This document shows, piece by piece, positions 1 through 9,032 of a DNA stretch of 64,000 nucleotides (positions are counted from its first letter, which is position 1; every line of letters starts with the position of its first letter). The notes under the pieces are model-generated. The model saw only the letters and a program-made list of their open reading frames with translations. It was not told the origin of the DNA and made no database searches. This DNA is from Luteimonas vadosa (GTDB taxonomy: Bacteria; Pseudomonadota; Gammaproteobacteria; Xanthomonadales; Xanthomonadaceae): positions 1,178,001 through 1,242,000 of the forward strand of contig NZ_BAABJY010000002.1 of the NCBI RefSeq assembly GCF_039543545.1, given 5' to 3'. The translations under genes and the position numbers were made by a program.

Positions 1-7
1 CCGGGCT

Positions 8-1006
8 TCAGCCGCCGATCGCTCCGTTCGGAAGCAACACGACCTTGCCGTCCCGCCCCCCCGAAGCTGCGGCAGCCACCGCCTGCGCGGCGTCATCGAT
101 TGCATAGGCGGTTTGCACGCGGGCGCTGAGCTGCCCTTGCGCAATCAACCCGGCCAGTTCGGCGAACAGCGCCGCCCGCACCTGCGGCTCCGCCTGTTTG
201 TACCACCACGACAACCAGAAACCGCGCAGCGTGATGCCGCGGAAGATCAGCGAAGCCGGTGAAATCGCACAGGCCTCGCCGCCCATCGCGCCATAGTTGA
301 CCAGGGTGGCCCCGCTGGCCAGCGATTGCGCGAGCCGCTCGGTCGCCATGCCGCCAACGGCGTCGATGCCCAGAGTGATCGCTGCGCCACCCGTCGCCGA
401 TTCCACGCGCGCGGCCAGGTCGTCGCCGTCGACCAGCACGACATCGCCTCCCTGTTCTTCCACCACCTCGGCCGCGGACTCCCGCCGCACCACGTTGACG
501 GTTCGGAGCCCGCGCGCCTTGGCCAGCTGGACGAGGTAGCCGCCGACCGCGGAATTGGCCGCGTTCTGCAGCACCCAGCTTCCCGGTGGAAGCTCGACGG
601 TGTCGGTCAACAGCAGGCGGGCGGTCGGGGGATTCACCGTCAGCATCGACAGCTGCACGGGGTCCGCGCCCTCCGGCAAGGCCATCAGGGCCTTGGCGGG
701 CGCAACCACGTGCGTGCTCCAGGTGCCGATGCCGACGGGCAGCAGGACCATCTGCCCAGGGCCCGGGCCGTGCGCGTCGGCACCCAGGGCGACCACGCGA
801 CCCACGCCCTCATTGCCACCGACCGCAGGCAGCGGTGGCAGCGTGCCGTAGTCGCCGGCCAAGGTGAGCACGTCGGAGGGATTGATCGGCGCGGCCAACA
901 CTTCGACCAGCGCTTCGCCCTGCCCCGGGGCCGGCGTCTCGCGCTCCACCACTTCGACCACGTCCTGCGGCACCGGCCCACGCCGGCGGTACTCGACTCG
1001 TTTCAT
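8..1006 (-). CDS. Zinc-free MDR-family 2-enoyl thioester reductase (MECR/ETR1-like)
   Basis: Medium-chain dehydrogenase/reductase of about 332 residues, probably an NADPH-dependent trans-2-enoyl-CoA/ACP reductase or quinone reductase acting in the cytoplasm. The sequence shows the MECR-type signatures: NPSD near residue 43, YGTLPPLPAVGGNEGVG with the Tyr that is catalytic in MECR, MLTVNPPTA, and QNAANSAVG as the nucleotide-binding turn. The zinc-binding Cys residues of alcohol dehydrogenases are absent. The ATG at 1006 is preceded by GGGAGG at good spacing; a GTG one codon upstream is also possible. The gene ends 7 bases from the window edge and appears complete. The fold and family are secure; the substrate is inferred from family resemblance only. 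Confidence 0.85.
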   Translation of the reverse strand: MKRVEYRRRGPVPQDVVEVVERETPAPGQGEALVEVLAAPINPSDVLTLAGDYGTLPPLPAVGGNEGVGRVVALGADAHGPGPGQMVLLPVGIGTWSTHVVAPAKALMALPEGADPVQLSMLTVNPPTARLLLTDTVELPPGSWVLQNAANSAVGGYLVQLAKARGLRTVNVVRRESAAEVVEEQGGDVVLVDGDDLAARVESATGGAAITLGIDAVGGMATERLAQSLASGATLVNYGAMGGEACAISPASLIFRGITLRGFWLSWWYKQAEPQVRAALFAELAGLIAQGQLSARVQTAYAIDDAAQAVAAAASGGRDGKVVLLPNGAIGG

Positions 1007-1083
1007 CACGACCTCCCGGATGCACCAGCAGGGTAACCAGAACCGCTGCGCTGCGTTAGTCTCGGCAGCGACCCCCGACGACG

Positions 1084-1335
1084 ATGACCGCCATGTCCCG
1101 AGTGGAATTCACCCTTGAACGCGACCACGTCGAATTGAACCAGCTGCTCAAGCTGGCCGGCCTCTGCGACAGCGGCGGCGCCGGCAAGGCGCTGGTGGCC
1201 AGCGGCGTGGTCCGCGTCGATGGCGTGGTGGAACTGCGCAAGACCTGCAAGATCCGCGCAGGACAGTCCGTGGCCGTGGGGGATACCGAAATCCGTGTCC
1301 ACTCCGCAAGCACGCCAGGAACCGCCGCTCGATGA
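1084..1335 (+). CDS. Small S4-domain RNA-binding protein (YbcJ-like)
   Basis: An 83-residue protein that is essentially one S4 RNA-binding domain. It has the typical LNQLLKLAGLCDSGGAGKAL opening helix pair, then VRVDGVVE and a closing beta hairpin. Small single-domain S4 proteins of this sort (YbcJ in E. coli) bind structured RNA, probably on ribosomes, but their role is not settled. It overlaps lemA by 4 bases (ATGA at 1332), so it is likely translated with the LemA/DUF2207 pair. The start may be the ATG at 1084 or the internal ATG at 1093; neither has a clear ribosome binding site. It is divergent from the enoyl reductase with a 77-base gap. Confidence 0.8.
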   Translation: MTAMSRVEFTLERDHVELNQLLKLAGLCDSGGAGKALVASGVVRVDGVVELRKTCKIRAGQSVAVGDTEIRVHSASTPGTAAR

Positions 1336-1892
1336 ACCTCACGACAGCCGTCGCGCTGGTCCTGCTCCTGGCATTGGCCAGCTGGGCGATGCTTGCCTTC
1401 AACCGGCTGGTGCGCCTGCGCAACCAGGTCCGCACCGCATGGTCCGACGTTGATGTCCAGCTGGAACGGCGGCATGCCCTCGTCCCGCAGCTCGTCGGTG
1501 CCGTCAAGGGCTACGCCCGGCACGAGGCCGCCTTGCTCGAAACCGTGACCGAGCTGCGCGCGCGCGCCACCGCTACAAGCAGCCCGGCGCAACTGGGCGA
1601 GGTGGAGTCCGCGCTGGAACAGGCCATGGGGCGATTGATCGCATTGCAGGAGGCCTATCCGGACCTCAAGGCCAGCGACAACTTCCTGCAGCTCACCGAG
1701 CACCTGGTGGACGTCGAGGAGCAGCTCCAATTCGCGCGCCGCTTCTACAACGGCGCCGTGCGCGACTACAACGACGGCACGCAGCGCGTCCCGGACCTAC
1801 TGGTGGCGCGCGCGTTCGGCTTCGACGACGCGGAATTCTTCCAGGCCGAGCGGGAAGCGCGCGAGGCGCCGCGAGTGGAACTGCAGCGATGA
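1332..1892 (+). CDS. LemA family protein
   Basis: A 186-residue LemA-family protein with one N-terminal membrane helix (about residues 4-22), then a long helical coiled domain. The family signatures are visible: VRTAWSDVDVQLERRHALVP and YNGAVRDYN near residue 140. LemA proteins are anchored with most of the chain outside the cytoplasmic membrane and are commonly encoded next to a DUF2207 or TPM-domain membrane protein, as here. The biochemical role is unknown; links to envelope stress or membrane remodelling are reported for the family. The start overlaps the upstream S4 gene and the stop overlaps the DUF2207 gene, so the three form one operon. The C-terminus is somewhat extended and acidic. 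Confidence 0.92.
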   Translation: MNLTTAVALVLLLALASWAMLAFNRLVRLRNQVRTAWSDVDVQLERRHALVPQLVGAVKGYARHEAALLETVTELRARATATSSPAQLGEVESALEQAMGRLIALQEAYPDLKASDNFLQLTEHLVDVEEQLQFARRFYNGAVRDYNDGTQRVPDLLVARAFGFDDAEFFQAEREAREAPRVELQR

Positions 1893-3634
1893 AGGGCGCG
1901 TGCCGATGGTTCCTGGTCGTGCTCGTGCTCCTGTGGCCCGCGACCGGAACGGCGCAGGAGCGCATCCTCGGCTACGACACCCTGATCGAAATCCTTGCCG
2001 GCGGCTCCCTTGAGATCACCGAACGGATCCGGGTGCGCGCCGAAGGCAACCAGATCCGCCGCGGCATCTACCGGGACTTCCCGACCCGCTACACCGACCG
2101 TTGGGGCAACCGCGTGGTCGTGGATTTCGATGTCCTGGGCGTCGAGCGCGATGGCCAGCCGGAAGCCTGGTTCACGGAGCGCCTGTCCAACGGCGTGCGC
2201 GTCAACACCGGAAACGACGATTACCTCCCCGTCCCGGCGGAATACACCTACACCTTGCGCTACAGGACCAACCGCCAGCTCGGGTTCTTCGATGACCACG
2301 ACGAGCTCTACTTCAATGCCATCGGCACCGGCTGGGCATTTCCCATCGACCAGGGGAAGGTCGAGGTGCGGCTGCCCGAGCCTGTCGGGTTGGACGCACT
2401 GCGCGCGGAAGGCTACAGCGGCGCGCGCGGCATGCGCGGCCAGGACTTCACCACCGCTGTTCCGTCGCCCGGGGTAGCGCACTGGACGCTGACGCGTACC
2501 CTGCATCCCGGCGAAGGCCTGACCATCGTCCTGTCGTTCCCGAAGGGGGTGGTCGCCGAGCCGACCCGGGCGCAGCGCACCTCCTGGCTGCTCCAGGACA
2601 ACATCGGCGTGCTGGTGGCCTTGGCCGGCCTACTTTTGCTTCTGGGGTACTGCGTCATCCGCTGGCGACAGGTCGGGCGCGACCCGGCGCCCGGCACGAT
2701 CGTCGTCCGCTACGACCCGCCGGAAGGCTACTCGCCGGCAGGCCTGCGCTACATGCGCAGGATGAAGTACGACACGCGCTGCTTTTCCGCCGACCTTCTA
2801 CTCTCGGCAGTGGAAGGCCTCGTACGGATCCGCAACGAGAAAGGTTTGCTTGGGAGGAAGAAGAAGTGGCAACTCAATCGGCGATACGTGAAAGCCGCTG
2901 AAATCCCGACCAGCGAGCAACGAGCCCTGCTCACCAGCCTCTTCCCGCACCATGCGGGCGACCTGATCCTGGACCAGGAGAATGCATCCACGGTGCAGGC
3001 TGGACTCAGGCGCCATGCGGCCGAGCTCGCGGATCGTTTCCAGCCGAAGTACTTCGCCAGTAACGTCAGCAGCATCGGTCAGGCCATCGTCCTGGCCGCC
3101 GTTTTCGGCGGGGGTGCGCTGCTCCTCGGCACCCAGGGCGCGCAGGTGCTGGTCTTCGCGCTCCTCGCGCTGATGGCCGTGACCCTCGTGGTCTTCGCCA
3201 TCGTCATCAAGGCGCCCACGCGCGAGGGGCGCAAACTCATGGATGCGATCGAAGGGTTCCGGCGCTACCTGTCCGTCGCCGACAAGGACGACCTGGCGCG
3301 CCTGCCCGGCCCCCGGGCCGAAGGCGAACCCGTCCTGGATGCAGAACGCTTCGAACGACTCCTGCCCTTCGCTGTCGCGCTGGACGTGGAAGATGCCTGG
3401 ACCGACAAGTTCACCCTGGCCGTCGGTGCCGCCGCGGCGGAAGCCGCAGCCTCCGGCATCCAGTGGTACCAGGGTGGCGGGAGCGACGGCATCGCCAATC
3501 TCGCCGATTCGATCGGCGGCGGCCTGAGCTCGCAGATCGCCTCGTCCTCGACCCCGCCAGGCAGCTCGTCCGGCGGTGGGGGCGGCGGGTCCTCCGGCGG
3601 CGGCGGGGGTGGCGGTGGGGGCGGCGGGCGCTGA
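1889..3634 (+). CDS. DUF2207 membrane protein with glycine-rich tail
   Basis: A 581-residue membrane protein paired with LemA. The visible order is an N-terminal signal peptide (residues 1-22, ending near TGTAQ), an extracytoplasmic beta-rich DUF2207 domain (about 25-225), a membrane segment near 233-255, a cytoplasmic region, two closely spaced membrane segments near 395-440, then a soluble domain and a C-terminal tail of Gly and Ser from about residue 550. The tail is almost pure Gly with few Ser and ends in Arg; similar tails occur in TPM/DUF2207 proteins. The ATG at 1889 overlaps the lemA stop. No catalytic function can be assigned. A short converging gap of 15 bases separates it from the next gene on the other strand. 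Confidence 0.88.
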   Translation: MKGACRWFLVVLVLLWPATGTAQERILGYDTLIEILAGGSLEITERIRVRAEGNQIRRGIYRDFPTRYTDRWGNRVVVDFDVLGVERDGQPEAWFTERLSNGVRVNTGNDDYLPVPAEYTYTLRYRTNRQLGFFDDHDELYFNAIGTGWAFPIDQGKVEVRLPEPVGLDALRAEGYSGARGMRGQDFTTAVPSPGVAHWTLTRTLHPGEGLTIVLSFPKGVVAEPTRAQRTSWLLQDNIGVLVALAGLLLLLGYCVIRWRQVGRDPAPGTIVVRYDPPEGYSPAGLRYMRRMKYDTRCFSADLLLSAVEGLVRIRNEKGLLGRKKKWQLNRRYVKAAEIPTSEQRALLTSLFPHHAGDLILDQENASTVQAGLRRHAAELADRFQPKYFASNVSSIGQAIVLAAVFGGGALLLGTQGAQVLVFALLALMAVTLVVFAIVIKAPTREGRKLMDAIEGFRRYLSVADKDDLARLPGPRAEGEPVLDAERFERLLPFAVALDVEDAWTDKFTLAVGAAAAEAAASGIQWYQGGGSDGIANLADSIGGGLSSQIASSSTPPGSSSGGGGGGSSGGGGGGGGGGGR

Positions 3635-3649
3635 CCGCCGGCCCGCCGG

Positions 3650-4768
3650 TCAGCCGCTGGTATCGCGTGAACGAGCCTTGCGTACGTCGGCGCTGGGCAC
3701 CACGTCGCGCGGGCGATCGAAGAAGGCACTGCGCACCGGATCGAACTCGCTCATCGGGCTGTCGTCGGGGCAGGTCTTGTCCGGGAACCCGAACCGCGGT
3801 CGAAGCGACAGGCCGCAGGCGTTGAGTTCGTCGACGTCCTTGTCGCCGGCCTTGCATTCGCGGTCGAACGCGCGCGCGAAGCTGTCGCGACGCAGCACGA
3901 AATCCTCGCCGCACTTGCGCATCAGCTGCAGCCGGTCGAGGTCGTCCTGCGCGGGGTTGGTGCCGTCCAGCCCGTACTCGCGCAACTCCTCCACGCTCAA
4001 CAGGCGCAGGTTGCGGTTGGGCACGGCCATCATCAGGTCGCCCACCGCCACGGCCACGCCGTTGCGTTCCAGGTATTCCTTGACCCGCCCATAGACCGCC
4101 TGCAGCTCGGTATTGAGCTGCGCGCGCGTGGTCGCGGTCGAGCTCATGCGGATGATGCGGTGGATGCCGACCCGCCCGGAGATCATGCGCACGTCGCCCG
4201 CGCCGAGGATCAGCACGCAGGCGCTATGGCAGGACGCGCCCTCGCGCACCCAGATCGTCCAGCCCGATGCGCCGATGGCATCGCCGGCGCGGATCGCGTC
4301 CTCGACCTGGCCGCCCAGCGAATCGATGTCCAGGATGCGCTTGTCGATGTCCATGCGATTGGCGATCTCCGCCACGCGTTCCACCAGCGAGGTGAAGTCC
4401 GCGGTGATGTTGCCCTTGTAGCGCAGCCGCACCACGCCCCGCTCCTGGCAGGGCTTGAGCGCATCGACCACGTTGAAGAACCCCAGGTTGACCAGGGGCT
4501 CGCCGTCGCCATGCTCGGAGTAGTCGAGCTCGCAGCTGATCGAGGCCTCCCCGGAGACCACTTCCGCAGGGGGCCAGTCGGTCTCGCGCCGGATGTCGAA
4601 TGCCGGGGGTGGCGCCTCCGGCGGCGCGCTGATGAAGGCGCCGGTGCCATTGGCTTCCACCGTGGCGCGGGCATCCTGCGCGTCCGCGCCGGACCGCCCT
4701 TCTTCCGAAGGCGGACCACAGGCAGCGAGCGCGACGCAGCAGGCCAGGGCGAAACAGAGCTTGGACAT
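3650..4768 (-). CDS. Lipoprotein with ClpP/crotonase-like serine protease fold (COG3904-like)
   Basis: A 372-residue exported protein starting at the ATG at 4768, where a lipoprotein signal (LAACG, Cys about residue 17) begins; the longer open frame upstream lacks a signal. Residues from about 95 to 260 resemble the ClpP/SppA fold. A Gly-rich SLGGQVEDAI turn precedes ASCHSACVLIL, where Ser sits at the nucleophile position, and VGIHRI supplies a His at the expected distance. COG3904-type periplasmic proteins of this kind are uncharacterised. An Asp for a full triad is not obvious, so activity is an inference. The last 40 residues are Cys/Asp-rich. It is convergent with the DUF2207 gene and stands alone. 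Confidence 0.7.
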   Translation of the reverse strand: MSKLCFALACCVALAACGPPSEEGRSGADAQDARATVEANGTGAFISAPPEAPPPAFDIRRETDWPPAEVVSGEASISCELDYSEHGDGEPLVNLGFFNVVDALKPCQERGVVRLRYKGNITADFTSLVERVAEIANRMDIDKRILDIDSLGGQVEDAIRAGDAIGASGWTIWVREGASCHSACVLILGAGDVRMISGRVGIHRIIRMSSTATTRAQLNTELQAVYGRVKEYLERNGVAVAVGDLMMAVPNRNLRLLSVEELREYGLDGTNPAQDDLDRLQLMRKCGEDFVLRRDSFARAFDRECKAGDKDVDELNACGLSLRPRFGFPDKTCPDDSPMSEFDPVRSAFFDRPRDVVPSADVRKARSRDTSG

Positions 4769-4933
4769 GCACACACGCGGGAAGTGGAGACGCGCCCGGC
4801 CCGAACTGGCCTCAAGCGTCGAGGCCAACAGTGTAGGCGCGCACCCGTCCGCGCTGCCTAACCTGCGATGAACCCGGGCATGGCGCACGCCACGCCCCCG
4901 GCAGCGCCGGGCACCTCCCTGGCCATGCCTCTG

Positions 4934-5818
4934 CTAAAGCGTGGCGACGATCCGTCCGACCTCAGCGAGCACCGCGTCGGCCTGCGCGGCCGAGGCGCTG
5001 GATCCGGCGTAATACGCCGTCACCAGCCGCGGGCCGCGCCCGGGCGGCCAGGCGATCGCGATGTCGTTGAACACGCCGTTGCCGCTGGTCCCGGTCTTGT
5101 CGCCGGCACGCCAGTCGGGCGGGAAGCCCGCGCGCAATCGCCTGCCACCGGTGGTGGAGGCGGCCAGCCAGTCTGCAAGCCGGGTGCGGGACGGCGGCGA
5201 CAAGCTGTCGCCCAGCAGCAGGGCGCGCATGTCCGCCAACATCGCCGCCGGCGTGGTGGTGTCGCGCGGATCGCCGGGCGTGGCCTCGTTCAACTCGGGC
5301 TCGATGCGATCCAGCCGGGTGTGCCGGTCGCCAAGCGAGCGTAGGAAGGCGGTCAGGCCGCCGGGTCCTCCAAGGGTCGCCAGCAACAGGTTGGCCGCCG
5401 TGTTGTCGCTCACGGCGACCGCGGCATGGCAGAGCTCTGCCACGGTCATTCCCGGTGGGCCGGTGCGGGACTGGGTGACCGGCGAGTAGGTCACGAGGAC
5501 CTCGTCGTCGAAGACGATCGGCCGTTCCAAGTCCTCCTCGCCGCGATCGACGCGTGCGAGCACCTGCGCCGCGGCGAGGAACTTGAACGTGCTGCACATG
5601 GGGAAGCGCTGTTCGCCGCGATGGTTGATGCGACGCCCGGTGTCGGCCACGTACACGGCCACGCCGAGCCGCCCGCCATGCCTGCGTTCGAGTGCCATCA
5701 GTCGCTGCAGGGGCGCCTGGCGACCCTGCGCACCGGCTGGGCGCAAGCCGAGGCCGGTTGTCGCGGCCAGGCCCAGGGTGGCGGCCAACAGGGAGCGGCG
5801 CGACGCGTCGACGGTCAT
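4934..5818 (-). CDS. bla: Class A serine beta-lactamase, Tat-exported
   Basis: A 294-residue class A beta-lactamase that hydrolyses beta-lactam antibiotics in the periplasm. All catalytic motifs are present: STFK (Ser76, Lys79), SDN (137-139), the omega-loop EPELN (Glu173) and KTGT (241-244). The N-terminus carries SRRSLLAA followed by an Ala/Leu-rich stretch and a cleavage site near AGA-Q, which fits a twin-arginine signal, as in L2-type enzymes of Stenotrophomonas and Xanthomonas. A Cys precedes the catalytic Ser, but the residue matching Cys238 of carbapenemases is Ser, so that disulfide is absent. No ampR-like regulator lies next to it, unlike many L2/class A loci; expression control is not visible. 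Confidence 0.93.
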   Translation of the reverse strand: MTVDASRRSLLAATLGLAATTGLGLRPAGAQGRQAPLQRLMALERRHGGRLGVAVYVADTGRRINHRGEQRFPMCSTFKFLAAAQVLARVDRGEEDLERPIVFDDEVLVTYSPVTQSRTGPPGMTVAELCHAAVAVSDNTAANLLLATLGGPGGLTAFLRSLGDRHTRLDRIEPELNEATPGDPRDTTTPAAMLADMRALLLGDSLSPPSRTRLADWLAASTTGGRRLRAGFPPDWRAGDKTGTSGNGVFNDIAIAWPPGRGPRLVTAYYAGSSASAAQADAVLAEVGRIVATL

Positions 5819-5885
5819 CGCGCGAATATAACCGAGCCCGGCACGGCCGGCACCGGCTTGCTGGTGCGATCGACTGGGCGGAGTG

Positions 5886-6899
5886 CTAGGCCCGCGCGCG
5901 GCGCGGGAAACCGACCATCCGCTTCTGCTGCTCGTCCCAGAGCTTCATGCGCATGCTCTTCAGGCTGGTCCAGAGCGTCAGCTTGGGCGCCTGCTGCAGC
6001 AGCGGGCTGGACTCGTAGCATTCGCGCAGGCGGTAGTTGGGGATGCGTGTCGAGAGATGGTGCAGGTGGTGGTAACCGATGTTGCCGGTGTACCAGTGCA
6101 GGACGCGCGGCAGGTCGTAGAAGGAGCTGCCGGCGATCGCCGCCTCGTGCGAGTTCCATTCCTCCTTCCGGGTCCAGTACGCGTCCTCGAACGTGTGCTG
6201 CACGTAGAAGAGCCAGACCCCGAGCGCGCCCGCGATCAGCACGATCGGTAGGTGGACCAGGAGGACGGTCTGCCAGCCGATGGCGAAGCCCAGCAGCGCC
6301 ACGACCAGCAGCAGCACCACGTTGTTGAGCAACACGCTCGCCCATTCGCGCTTCCACGAGAACGGCAGGTCGAAGGGGAAGCGATGCTTGATCACGAACT
6401 GGTAAGCCGGGCCGATGCCGAGCATCACCGGGGCGCTGCGGTAGAAGCGGTAGCAGAAACGCCGCCAACGGGACAGCGACTGGTACTCGCGCACCGTCAG
6501 CGTATCGATGTCGCCCATTTCACGGCGATCGAGGTTGCCCGACGTGCCATGGTGCACGGCGTGGGTCTTCTTCCAGTAGCCGTACGGGAACAGGGTCACC
6601 ACGCCCAGGCAACGCCCGACGAGGTCGTTGAGTTTCTGGCTGGCGAAGAACGAGCCGTGCCCGCAGTCGTGCTGGATGATGAAGGTGCGCACGTACAGGC
6701 CCGTGGCGGGAAGCACGATCAGCAGGGTCCAGAGGTAGCTCCACCCCTGCACGACGCTCCAGGCCGCCAACGACCACAGGGCGACGAAGGGCACCAGGGT
6801 GTTGACCAGTTGCCATGCGGCGCGGCCGGCGTGCGGCTTCACGAACCCGGAGCAAAGTTGGCGCAAGTCCTTCGCGGTCGGGGCGGGATGGTCGGTCAT
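5886..6899 (-). CDS. Membrane fatty-acid desaturase
   Basis: A 337-residue integral membrane di-iron desaturase that introduces a double bond into acyl chains of membrane lipids. The three histidine boxes are HDCGH (residues 77-81), HAVHH (113-117) and HHLHH toward the C-terminus. Hydrophobic segments flank them at about 35-75 and 195-240. The pattern matches the plant-type/DesA group (omega-6 or delta-12 type), not the stearoyl-CoA type found at 53.4 kb, so the two desaturases in this window probably act at different positions. The ATG at 6899 gives the usual family N-terminus; the open frame continues 22 codons upstream without support. It is divergent from the SDR gene with a 294-base gap. 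Confidence 0.9.
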   Translation of the reverse strand: MTDHPAPTAKDLRQLCSGFVKPHAGRAAWQLVNTLVPFVALWSLAAWSVVQGWSYLWTLLIVLPATGLYVRTFIIQHDCGHGSFFASQKLNDLVGRCLGVVTLFPYGYWKKTHAVHHGTSGNLDRREMGDIDTLTVREYQSLSRWRRFCYRFYRSAPVMLGIGPAYQFVIKHRFPFDLPFSWKREWASVLLNNVVLLLVVALLGFAIGWQTVLLVHLPIVLIAGALGVWLFYVQHTFEDAYWTRKEEWNSHEAAIAGSSFYDLPRVLHWYTGNIGYHHLHHLSTRIPNYRLRECYESSPLLQQAPKLTLWTSLKSMRMKLWDEQQKRMVGFPRRARA

Positions 6900-7193
6900 G
6901 GCTTGGATGTTCAATGGCTTTGGGTGTGCATCGGCGAGGTGCGCATTGTGGCACCGATCCCGCACGGCACCGTGACCACTCGCCCAACTCGTTCATGTGG
7001 AGTGTCCAAGGCGCGCGTAGACCCCCGCCGGCGCCACGCGCCCCCAAGGACTGGCCAGGGCGTCGGTTGGCCGCGGGCGGCGCCTGGACGCGGGCACCCC
7101 GGTGCTCGAACCGCCCCGCAGGGCACGTCTCGCGCCCGACGCGAGGATGGCTCCGTTGCGGACCACTCGAATTGGCCGCGGAGGAGGCAGCGG

Positions 7194-8882
7194 ATGACCA
7201 GCCCCCGGCGCCCGCAACCGATATCCTTCCCCGTCCACCTCGGGCGCTGCGTGCCGTGCGCCCTGCCTGCCACCCCACGGGACCCCCCTTTGACTGACGA
7301 ATCACGCCCCTCCTGCCCGCCTGACGGCGATCCACTCCCCGCCCGCCTGCGTACCGCGCTGCAGGCACTCGAGGCGATCGTCGCCGACCGCAGCCTGCTC
7401 GACGCGCTGCCCGAGGAGGAGCGCACCCGATTGCTGCAGGCCGTGGCACTGGTCCACCACCCGGAACCCCGCGCCCGCCGGCGGAAGTCCCGGGACGCGG
7501 CACGCGAGCGCCAACAGGAAAAGGCCCGCAGGACCGAAGCCCTGCTGGACCGCACCGGCATCCGCACCCTGCGACGCAAACCGGTGTTCACCACGCCGAA
7601 TTACTTTCCGCCGACGACGCAGGCGCAACTCGACCGGGACGCCCATCCGGCGATGGACAGGGGCGACGCCGAGTCGCCGGAGTTGCTGCACTGCTATGTC
7701 TGCAAGCGGAAGTACACGCAAGTCCACCACTTCTACGACCAGCTGTGCCCGGAGTGCGCCGCGCACAACTTCTCCAAGCGCACCGAAACCGCCGACCTCC
7801 AAGGGCGGGTCGCCCTACTGACAGGAGGACGGGTGAAGATCGGCTACCAAGCCGGGCTCAAGCTGCTTCGGGCCGGTGCCGCCCTGATCGTCACCACGCG
7901 CTTCCCGCGCGATTCGGCGGCACGCTATGCGCGGGAACCCGACTTCGACCAATGGGGACACCGGCTCGAAATCTTCGGGCTCGACCTGCGCCACACGCCC
8001 AGCGTCGAAGCCTTCTGCAGCCAGCTGCTTGCCACGCACCAGCGCCTGGACTTCATCATCAACAATGCCTGCCAGACGGTGCGCCGCCCACCGGCGTTCT
8101 ACGCGCACATGATGGCCGCGGAGAACGCCGCGCTCGACGACCTGCCGGCGCAGGCGCGCAGGCTGGTCGGCCGTTACGAGGGATTGCGTTCGCCGGACCT
8201 GCTGCCGGGCGCATCCGGCGCCGTCGCGGGCATGGGCAACGCGGTCGGCGACGCCACCGGTCTGACCCGGGCCGCTGAGTTGTCGCAGGTGCCGCTGCTC
8301 GCGGACGAACTCCTCGGCCAGCGTCACCTGTTCCCGGAAGGCCGCCTGGACCAGGACCTGCAACAGGTGGACCTGCGCGATCGCAACTCCTGGCGCTTGC
8401 GGATGGACGAGGTGCCATCGGTCGAACTGCTGGAAACGCAGCTGGTGAACGCGGTGGCGCCGTTCATCATCAATGCCAGGCTCAAGCCGTTGCTTCTGCG
8501 CGTCCCGGACGGGGCGCGGGCGACCCGCGACAAGCACATCGTCAACGTCTCCGCGGTCGAGGGGCAGTTCTACCGCAACTTCAAGACCACGCGCCATCCG
8601 CACACCAACATGGCCAAGGCCGCGCTCAACATGATGACGCGCACCTCCGCCGCCGATTACCACGGCGACGGCATCCACATGAACAGCGTCGACACCGGCT
8701 GGGTGACCGACGAGGATCCCGTCGAGCTGGCCGCGCGCAAGCGGGTGCAGGAGCGCTTCCACCCCCCGCTGGACATCGTCGACGGGGCCGCGCGCATCGT
8801 CGACCCCATCATCCATGGCTTCAACACCGGGGAACACGTGTGGGGGCAATTCCTGAAGGATTACGCGCCGACGGAGTGGTGA
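7194..8882 (+). CDS. Large SDR-fold oxidoreductase with N-terminal zinc ribbon and altered active site
   Basis: A 562-residue protein with three parts. Residues 1-160 are Arg/Pro-rich and partly helical. A four-Cys zinc ribbon follows (C167, C170, C185, C188). Residues 200-562 are an SDR Rossmann domain with TGGRVKIG at 210-217, NNAC at 290-293 (normally NNAG), Ser453 and Lys475. The residue aligned with the catalytic Tyr of YxxxK is Thr471 (TNMAK), and about 110 extra residues sit between NNAC and Ser453. The ATG at 7194 is chosen because GAGGAGG lies 6 bases upstream; a TTG at 7290 without such a site is the alternative. NAD(P)H binding looks intact, but chemistry may differ from a normal SDR. 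Substrate unknown. Confidence 0.75.
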   Translation: MTSPRRPQPISFPVHLGRCVPCALPATPRDPPLTDESRPSCPPDGDPLPARLRTALQALEAIVADRSLLDALPEEERTRLLQAVALVHHPEPRARRRKSRDAARERQQEKARRTEALLDRTGIRTLRRKPVFTTPNYFPPTTQAQLDRDAHPAMDRGDAESPELLHCYVCKRKYTQVHHFYDQLCPECAAHNFSKRTETADLQGRVALLTGGRVKIGYQAGLKLLRAGAALIVTTRFPRDSAARYAREPDFDQWGHRLEIFGLDLRHTPSVEAFCSQLLATHQRLDFIINNACQTVRRPPAFYAHMMAAENAALDDLPAQARRLVGRYEGLRSPDLLPGASGAVAGMGNAVGDATGLTRAAELSQVPLLADELLGQRHLFPEGRLDQDLQQVDLRDRNSWRLRMDEVPSVELLETQLVNAVAPFIINARLKPLLLRVPDGARATRDKHIVNVSAVEGQFYRNFKTTRHPHTNMAKAALNMMTRTSAADYHGDGIHMNSVDTGWVTDEDPVELAARKRVQERFHPPLDIVDGAARIVDPIIHGFNTGEHVWGQFLKDYAPTEW

Positions 8883-9032
8883 GTCGGTGCACGACGCAAG
8901 GCGCATCCCCCCGAGCCCAAGCATTCGCGCGCGCCACCAGTTCCCCGTCCCGTTGCCGAGCCGCCCGCGTCCCGGCACCACGTTCACCGCGATCGCGTTA
9001 GGCTTGGGACGCACCCGGAACCGGAGCCAACC

